Of a stretch of DNA of 9,183 nt, positions 5,157 through 9,183 are shown piece by piece. The DNA is from Pseudomonadota bacterium. GTDB lineage: Bacteria > Pseudomonadota > Gammaproteobacteria > Burkholderiales > Burkholderiaceae_C. Location: NCBI GenBank assembly GCA_023394015.1, contig JAEXBL010000004.1, forward strand, positions 1 to 9,183, in the 5' to 3' direction. Every line of letters begins with the position of its first letter. Position 1 is the stretch's first letter. The notes beneath the pieces were generated by a model. That model was not told where the DNA came from and made no database searches. It saw only the letters and a program-made list of their open reading frames with translations. The position numbers and the translations under genes are program-made.

Positions 5157-6827
5157 TCAGGCGTTGCCCGTGGCGCGCGCCACGGCGGCCGTGATCTTGT
5201 CGGCGTCGAGCGCGCGCCAGCGGGCGGCGACGTGCTGGTCCGGCCGCGCCAGGTAGGTGGTGCCCGGTTGCAGGTCGTAGCGCTCGGCGATGCAGCCCTG
5301 GGTGTCGATCAGGGTTTTCAGGCCGCTCGGCGCCTGGCCGCGCCGGGCGACCACGAGCGGCTCCACCGCGATGCCGTCGAAAGCCAGCTCGCCCAGCGAC
5401 CTGGCGCTGTCGGGGTCGAGCGCCGATGCGTCCTCGACATAGTGCAGCGCCTGGAAGCGGTTTCCCAGCTGGTGCAGCAGCCAGCCGTCGCCAGCGTCGG
5501 TTTTCACCGGCGCATCGGCCATGGGCGCGCCGGGGATCATCTGGCCCTGGAAGGCGTCGGCATCGGGCGTGTTCAGGCGGGAATCGGCCAGCCAGCTCGG
5601 CACCGACAGGCGGCCGGAGTTGACCAGCGCGCGGGCGAAGGGGTAGGTGGCGGCCAGCTCCAGCACTGCGTTGCGGAAGGTCTTGCTGGTGTTACTTTTG
5701 GGCGTGATGAAGTCGGTGGAGCGGGTCGAGTTCATGATGTTCTCGTCGGCCGCGTAGCCGCGCTCTTCGGTGTAGCTGTCGAGCAGGGTGGCGGGAGCCT
5801 TGCCGTCCATCACCAGCTTGAGCTTCCAGATCAGGTTGTCGGTATCCTGGATGCCGCTGTTGGCGCCGCGCGCGCCAAAGGGCGAGACCTGGTGCGCCGC
5901 GTCGCCCACGAACAGCACGCGGCCGTGGTTGAAGCGGTTCATGCGCCGGCACTGGAAGGTGTAGACGCTGACCCACTCCAGCTCGAACTCGCGCTCGTCG
6001 CCCAGCATGGCCTGGATGCGGGGGATGACCTTCTCGGGTTTTTTCTCTTCCTCCGGGTCGGCCTGCCAGCCCAACTGGAAGTCGATGCGCCACACGTTGT
6101 CGGCCTGCTTGTGCAGCAGCACGATCTGGTTGGGGTGGAAGGGCGGATCGAACCAGAACCAGCGCTCGGCCGGGAAGTCGGCCGCCATCACCACGTCGGC
6201 GATCAGGAAGCGGTCCATGAAGATCTTGCCGTCGATGTCCAGCCCCAGCATGGTGCGGATCGGGCTGCGCGCGCCGTCGGCCACCACCAGCCAGTCGGTG
6301 GTGAGCGAGTAGGGGCCGTCGGGCGTTTCCACGCGCACCGTCACCCGGTCGTCGCCGGGCCCCACCGAGATCACGTTGTTCTTGAAGCGCATCTGCAGCC
6401 TGTCGGACAACTGCCTGGCGCGCTCGATCAGGAACTCCTCCAGGTAGTACTGCTGCAGGTTGATCATGCCGGGGCGGTGGTGGTGCGGCTCAGGCCGCAG
6501 GTTGAAGTTGAACACCTCGCCCTCGCGCAAGAAGGTGCGGCCGACGTCCCAGCTCACGCCTTTTTGCACGAACTTGTTGCCGCAGCCCATGCGGTCGAGC
6601 ACCTCCAGCGCGCGCTTGGCGTAGCACACGCCGCGCGAGCCGATCGAGACCGTGTCGTCGTTGTCGAGCAGCAGCACGTCCTGCCCCTGCTGGGCCAGGT
6701 CGATGGCCGCCGACAGGCCCACCGGGCCGGCGCCCACCACCACCACGGGGTAGTGGCCGGGCTGGCCGCAGTCCAATTCGGGCGGCCGCTTGAACTCGAA
6801 CTTGGGATAGGTGAAGGTCTTTTGCAC
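5157..6827 (-). CDS. FAD-dependent aromatic hydroxylase (MhpA / phenol-hydroxylase type group A flavin monooxygenase)
   Basis: A 556-residue enzyme. The start is a GTG at 6827, supported by AGGAGA six bases upstream on the minus strand and by a normal N-terminus. It has the three flavoprotein hydroxylase fingerprints: GAGPVG (32-37, FAD ADP-binding), DG at 184-185 in VVADGARSPIR, and GDAAH (308-312) followed by SPFGARGANSGIQD. The C-terminal part (about 435-550) is the thioredoxin-like domain of the phenol hydroxylase/MhpA branch, ending in PGTTYLARPDQHVAARWR. Such enzymes use NAD(P)H and O2 to add a hydroxyl group to phenolic rings in the cytosol. It is the first gene of an operon with DUF2783 and VOC genes. 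The substrate is unknown; an actual 3-(3-hydroxyphenyl)propionate hydroxylase would normally be linked to meta-cleavage genes, which are absent here. Confidence 0.9.
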   Translation of the reverse strand: MQKTFTYPKFEFKRPPELDCGQPGHYPVVVVGAGPVGLSAAIDLAQQGQDVLLLDNDDTVSIGSRGVCYAKRALEVLDRMGCGNKFVQKGVSWDVGRTFLREGEVFNFNLRPEPHHHRPGMINLQQYYLEEFLIERARQLSDRLQMRFKNNVISVGPGDDRVTVRVETPDGPYSLTTDWLVVADGARSPIRTMLGLDIDGKIFMDRFLIADVVMAADFPAERWFWFDPPFHPNQIVLLHKQADNVWRIDFQLGWQADPEEEKKPEKVIPRIQAMLGDEREFELEWVSVYTFQCRRMNRFNHGRVLFVGDAAHQVSPFGARGANSGIQDTDNLIWKLKLVMDGKAPATLLDSYTEERGYAADENIMNSTRSTDFITPKSNTSKTFRNAVLELAATYPFARALVNSGRLSVPSWLADSRLNTPDADAFQGQMIPGAPMADAPVKTDAGDGWLLHQLGNRFQALHYVEDASALDPDSARSLGELAFDGIAVEPLVVARRGQAPSGLKTLIDTQGCIAERYDLQPGTTYLARPDQHVAARWRALDADKITAAVARATGNA

Positions 6828-6895
6828 CGCTTGTCTCCTGGGGTTGGCGGTTTCGGGGGCAGATCGAGCTGCAACGCTTCAAAGGCAGGCGTGAG

Positions 6896-6926
6896 GAGCT
6901 ATAAAAGTTGAAGTATTCCGTTGTTC
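6896..6926 (-). promoter_or_regulatory. AT-rich patch upstream of the monooxygenase operon, probable promoter region
   Basis: This is the only AT-rich stretch in the 224 bases between the MBL gene and the monooxygenase GTG. On the minus strand it contains TATAGC (complement of 6899-6904), a fair -10 box, but no good -35 at 16-18 bases. That would suit an activator-dependent promoter, as often seen for IclR-type activators of aromatic catabolism. Evidence is limited to base composition and position. Confidence 0.3.
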
Positions 6927-6980
6927 TGCCTGAGCTGTCTGGATCTGAAGGCCGCGGAGCAGGCCATGCCAGCGAACGCC

Positions 6981-7003
6981 ATGCCCGGACCTGCGCCGGG
7001 CAT
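6981..7003. repeat. Perfect 8-bp inverted repeat (ATGCCCGG/CCGGGCAT)
   Basis: The arms at 6981-6988 and 6996-7003 are perfect complements around the 7-base loop ACCTGCG. There is no T-tract on either side. It is the third of three hairpins stacked behind the MBL gene stop; it could be part of the termination region or a regulatory site for the monooxygenase operon downstream. Confidence 0.5.
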
Positions 7004-7012
7004 CGGCGTTGT

Positions 7013-7052
7013 CCCCCTTGCGAAGCAAAAGGGGGAAGCGCCGTCAGGCGCT
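7013..7052 (-). terminator. Tandem hairpins behind the MBL-fold gene, likely terminator
   Basis: Two adjacent stems read on the minus strand. The first is AGCGCC/GGCGCT (7052-7047 with 7042-7037, loop TGAC), whose first stem base is the last A of the MBL stop codon. The second is CCCCC plus Ts pairing with AAGGGGG (7035-7029 with 7019-7013) around a GCTTCGC loop. From memory, this paired hairpin, with a C5T-run arm and TTCG-containing loop, is frequent at gene ends in Comamonadaceae. A proper T-tract after the second stem is missing, so termination efficiency is uncertain. Confidence 0.5.
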
Positions 7053-8023
7053 CAGGGGGTTTCCTTCTGTAATTCGTGCCACATCTCCTGGTCGCGCTCG
7101 GCGGTCCAGATGCGCGGGTCGCGGATGCCGCTGGCCTCGTCGTGCGCGCGGGTCACGTCGAAGGGCAGGCAGTGCTCGTAGATGAAGACATGGCCGAACT
7201 TCGGGTCCATGGCCTTGCGCGTGTGCGCCATGGTGGCCTTCAGGTCCATGCCCTGCGCCACAGCTTCCTGCGCGCTCCGGTACAGCGTGCTGACGAAGTC
7301 GCGCGTGTAGGCCAGGCCCTGGTTCACGGCCTCGGGGGTCATCAGCGCCGGGCCGCGGCCGGGCACCAGCTTGTCGAACTTCATGGCGGCCAGCTTGTCC
7401 AGCGTCTGGGGCCAGTCGGCCAGGTAGGCGTCGCCGGTGTAGCAGGCGGCGTCGGCCTCGACCAGGTCGCCCGAGAAGCAGATGGCCTGGCCCGGCAGGT
7501 AGACGATGGTGTCGCCCTTGGTGTGGCCGCGGCCGATCTGCTGGATCTTCACCTCCAGCTTGCCCAGCCACAGCGTCATCTCGCCGGTGAAGGTCATCGT
7601 CGGCCAGGTCAGGCCGGGCACGCTCTCGACGGCCTGGAACAGGCGCGGAAAGCGGCCGATCTCGGAGTCCATGTCCTGCTGGCCGCGCTCGACGATGAGA
7701 TCGTAGGTGTCCTGGCTGGCGATGATCTGCTGCAGCCCCTCGTCCTTGTACCCGGACGCGCCCAGCACGCGCACCGCGTGGTAGTGCGTCAGCACCACGT
7801 ACTTGATGGGCTTGTCGGTGATCTCGCGGATCTTCTTGATCACGCCCTGCGCGGCCACGGGCGTGGCGGTGGCGTCGATGATCATGCAGCCGTCGTCGCC
7901 AATGATGACGCCGGTGTTCGGGTCGCCCTCGGCGGTGTAGGCGTAGGCGTTGTCGCTGAGCTTTTCCCAGCTGATCTGCTTTTCTTCCAGGTCGGCCTGG
8001 GAGGCGAACTTCTTTTCGGACAT
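7052..8023 (-). CDS. MBL-fold metallo-hydrolase with altered HxHAVR motif
   Basis: A 323-residue protein from ATG 8023, with GGAGA upstream; a GTG two codons earlier is possible but less likely. The metallo-beta-lactamase fold is clear: GVIIGDDGCMIIDATATP (38-55), the metal motif at 80-85, GRGHTKGDT (164-172, H167), CFSGDLVEAD (182-191, D186) and YEHCLPFD (282-289, H284). The usual HxHxDH signature is HYHAVR here (H80, H82, then V84 and R85 in place of D and H), so site 1 and the bridging and late ligands remain but the second metal site loses two ligands. The family reactions are hydrolysis of thioesters, lactones or esters; which applies is unknown. It has its own promoter and lies between iclR and the monooxygenase operon on the same strand, suggesting a shared pathway. 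No signal peptide is seen, so it is cytoplasmic. Confidence 0.87.
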   Translation of the reverse strand: MSEKKFASQADLEEKQISWEKLSDNAYAYTAEGDPNTGVIIGDDGCMIIDATATPVAAQGVIKKIREITDKPIKYVVLTHYHAVRVLGASGYKDEGLQQIIASQDTYDLIVERGQQDMDSEIGRFPRLFQAVESVPGLTWPTMTFTGEMTLWLGKLEVKIQQIGRGHTKGDTIVYLPGQAICFSGDLVEADAACYTGDAYLADWPQTLDKLAAMKFDKLVPGRGPALMTPEAVNQGLAYTRDFVSTLYRSAQEAVAQGMDLKATMAHTRKAMDPKFGHVFIYEHCLPFDVTRAHDEASGIRDPRIWTAERDQEMWHELQKETP

Positions 8024-8055
8024 GGGCACTGTCTCCGTGGGTTCAGGGTTGCGAG

Positions 8056-8085
8056 ATTCTAGGGTGAAAGTTCGTTATGCGTCAA
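8056..8085 (-). promoter_or_regulatory. Sigma-70-like promoter of the MBL-fold gene
   Basis: On the minus strand TTGACG (8085-8080) and TAGAAT (8061-8056) are separated by 18 bases; each box matches five of six consensus bases. The predicted start is about 25 bases before the ATG at 8023. ATTGAT (8090-8085) sits directly upstream of the -35 box and recurs near iclR, so a regulator site may overlap the promoter. Confidence 0.7.
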
Positions 8086-8194
8086 TCAATTCGACAGTGT
8101 TTAATTTAGGGTTGGGCGTGCGGCGGGCCTTGCGGCGCTCAGAATGTGGGTGCAGTCGGCTTCCGGCGTCTGCCAAAGCTGCCCGGAAAGCTGT

Positions 8195-9055
8195 TCAATC
8201 CATAGCGTGTCGTGCTGCCGGCGGGCGAAATCCCAGCCGCCGCGACACGTTGTCCGCGTGCTCGCGCAGCAGGCGCCCGGCCGGGCCGTCGATCTCGGCG
8301 TCGAACATGCCGTGGGGGCCGATCATGGTCATCACCAGCGCGATGTGGCCGGCGGCGTCGAACACTGGGGCGCACAAGGTGTTCACGCCCGGCTGCGGCA
8401 TCGACAGCCCGCGCCCCATGCCGGTGGCGCGGATGTCGGCCAGCAGTGCTCGCATCTCGGGCGAATCGAACGAAGCCGAGGCGCCGCCGACCACGCGGCG
8501 GTGCTCGTCCTCCAGCATGGTGCGCACCATCTTCTCGGGCAGGTAGGCGGCGAACACGCGGCCGGTGATGGTGTTGAACAGCGACATCACCGTGCCCACG
8601 CGCAGGTTCACGTGCAGCGGGTAGCGCGGCTCGTCCAGCCGCACCACGGTGGGGCCCAGGTGGCCCCACACCGACAGCGCCACGCTCAGGTCGGCGCGGG
8701 CGCAGAGCAGGGCGGCTTCCTGGCTGGCCTCGGTCAGCGGGTCGAGCTGCTGCAGCGCCGCCAGGCCCATTTGCAGCGCGCCCGGGCCCAGCTCGTAATG
8801 GCCGGTGAGCGGGCTTTGCTTGACCATGCCGGTGGCCATGAAGCTGACCAGATACGGGTGCGCCTTGCCCGGCGGCATGTCGGCCAGCTGGGCCAGTTCC
8901 TTCAGCGGTAGCGGGCGGCGCTGCTCGGTCAGCGCCTGCAGCACGCGCATGCCGACCTCGATGGACTGGATGCGGCGCTGGCGCTTGGGGGGCGCATCGG
9001 CCAGGGCGGGGTCGTCTTGGGCCGCATCGGCGGCAGGGGGCAGGGGGGCAACCAT
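8195..9055 (-). CDS. IclR-family transcriptional regulator
   Basis: A 286-residue regulator from ATG 9055. A TTG at 9094 would add 13 residues but looks unlikely; no strong Shine-Dalgarno supports either start. After a proline/alanine-rich N-terminus (1-24), the winged helix-turn-helix spans about 29-90: IQSIEVGMRVLQALTEQRRP, LPLKELAQLADMPPGKAHPYLVSF, ATGMVKQSPLTGHYELGPGA. This is the standard IclR pattern. The C-terminal effector domain (about 105-275) shows NTITGRVFAAYLPE, RATGMGRGLSMPQPGVNTLCAPVFD and HIALVMTMIGP, where small aromatic acids or other catabolites bind in relatives. It is upstream of and codirectional with the MBL and monooxygenase genes and diverges from a gene starting at 9181. 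Control of one or both groups is the likely role; the effector is unknown. Confidence 0.9.
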   Translation of the reverse strand: MVAPLPPAADAAQDDPALADAPPKRQRRIQSIEVGMRVLQALTEQRRPLPLKELAQLADMPPGKAHPYLVSFMATGMVKQSPLTGHYELGPGALQMGLAALQQLDPLTEASQEAALLCARADLSVALSVWGHLGPTVVRLDEPRYPLHVNLRVGTVMSLFNTITGRVFAAYLPEKMVRTMLEDEHRRVVGGASASFDSPEMRALLADIRATGMGRGLSMPQPGVNTLCAPVFDAAGHIALVMTMIGPHGMFDAEIDGPAGRLLREHADNVSRRLGFRPPAARHAMD

Positions 9056-9180
9056 GGCGGCATTATTGATGCGCCGCGGGCCGGCCAGGCACAAGGGCGC
9101 GGACCCTGCGATGGACGGGGCTTTGAAAAGCGGCCAAGATCAATAGGTTGTCCCCATTCAACCCAGCAAGGAAGAAATAC
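9056..9180. promoter_or_regulatory. Divergent region between iclR and the right-edge gene with a TATTGAT/ATCAATA inverted pair
   Basis: This 125-base region separates the iclR start from the next start codon. TATTGAT (9064-9070) and ATCAATA (9139-9145) are an exact inverted pair about 68 bases apart, each close to one start codon, in otherwise G/C-rich DNA. TTGAAA (9123-9128) could be a weak plus-strand -35, but the best -10 (TAGGTT, 9145-9150) is poor. A regulator-binding role is inferred from position and from the same hexamer near the MBL promoter. Confidence 0.35.
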
Positions 9181-9183
9181 ATG
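9181..9183 (+). CDS. Start codon of a gene continuing beyond the right edge
   Basis: The window ends on ATG, preceded by AAGGAAG (9168-9174), a strong Shine-Dalgarno sequence six bases before the ATG. This is ideal spacing and the best ribosome-binding site in the region, so a plus-strand gene divergent from iclR very likely begins here. Its product cannot be told from one codon; by position it is a candidate IclR-regulated catabolic or transport gene. Confidence 0.5.

Noticed and set aside
5232..6911. Plus-strand open frame (559 codons) opposite the FAD hydroxylase
   Set aside because: Low-complexity Val/Gly/His/Gln-rich translation typical of antisense frames in high-GC DNA; the minus strand has three flavoprotein fingerprints.
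7076..8062. Plus-strand open frame (328 codons) opposite the MBL-fold gene
   Set aside because: Same shadow composition, and it covers the MBL gene and its promoter; no recognisable domain.
8144..8911. Plus-strand open frame (255 codons) opposite iclR
   Set aside because: His/Gln/Ala-rich shadow translation; the minus strand gives a full IclR protein.
1..9183. CRISPR array, tRNA, insertion sequence or phage attachment site
   Set aside because: No regularly spaced repeats, cloverleaf sequence, transposase or integrase motif was seen on either strand.

Overview
The window looks like chromosome from a GC-rich betaproteobacterium, most likely a Comamonadaceae member (Burkholderiales; Acidovorax/Comamonas-like). 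The basis is the strong G/C preference at third codon positions, the protein sequences, and two intergenic hairpin types I associate with that family: a GCTGCAGCGC...GCGCTGGCAGC hairpin before metY and a CCCCCTT...AAGGGGG hairpin after the MBL-fold gene. I see no rRNA, tRNA, CRISPR array, insertion sequence or prophage gene.

Left part (1-4255): the 5' end of yggX (Fe-trafficking/oxidative damage protection) runs off the left edge on the minus strand. Diverging from it is a 365-residue uncharacterised protein joining an HD-like DUF6817-type domain to a TPR-like C-terminus. Next come metY (O-acetylhomoserine sulfhydrylase, methionine synthesis from sulfide), a compact parDE toxin-antitoxin pair with its own promoter, and a translationally coupled pair: a YbjQ-type small protein and an unknown protein with a striking acidic/aromatic tail. 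All of these except yggX are on the plus strand.

Right part (4254-9055): this is all on the minus strand and reads as one catabolic neighbourhood. In transcription order it holds an IclR-family regulator, an MBL-fold hydrolase with an altered metal motif, an MhpA/phenol-hydroxylase-type FAD monooxygenase, a DUF2783 small protein and a VOC-superfamily protein. The last three are tightly spaced and end at a clear intrinsic terminator that converges on the left block. The hydrolase has its own good sigma-70-like promoter and is separated from the monooxygenase operon by three stacked hairpins, so there are probably at least two transcripts. A plausible role is oxidation of a hydroxylated aromatic compound, with the VOC protein and hydrolase acting on products. 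The substrate cannot be read from the sequence.

Right edge: the window ends exactly on an ATG preceded by a good Shine-Dalgarno sequence, so a gene divergent from iclR probably starts there. The motif ATTGAT/ATCAAT recurs on both sides of the iclR/right-gene intergenic region and next to the hydrolase -35 box, making it a candidate regulator half-site.

The best leads for something undescribed are the IclR/MBL/FAD-monooxygenase/DUF2783/VOC pathway and its HYHAVR hydrolase, followed by the YbjQ-coupled acidic-tail protein. No entirely new defence or mobile system is evident.
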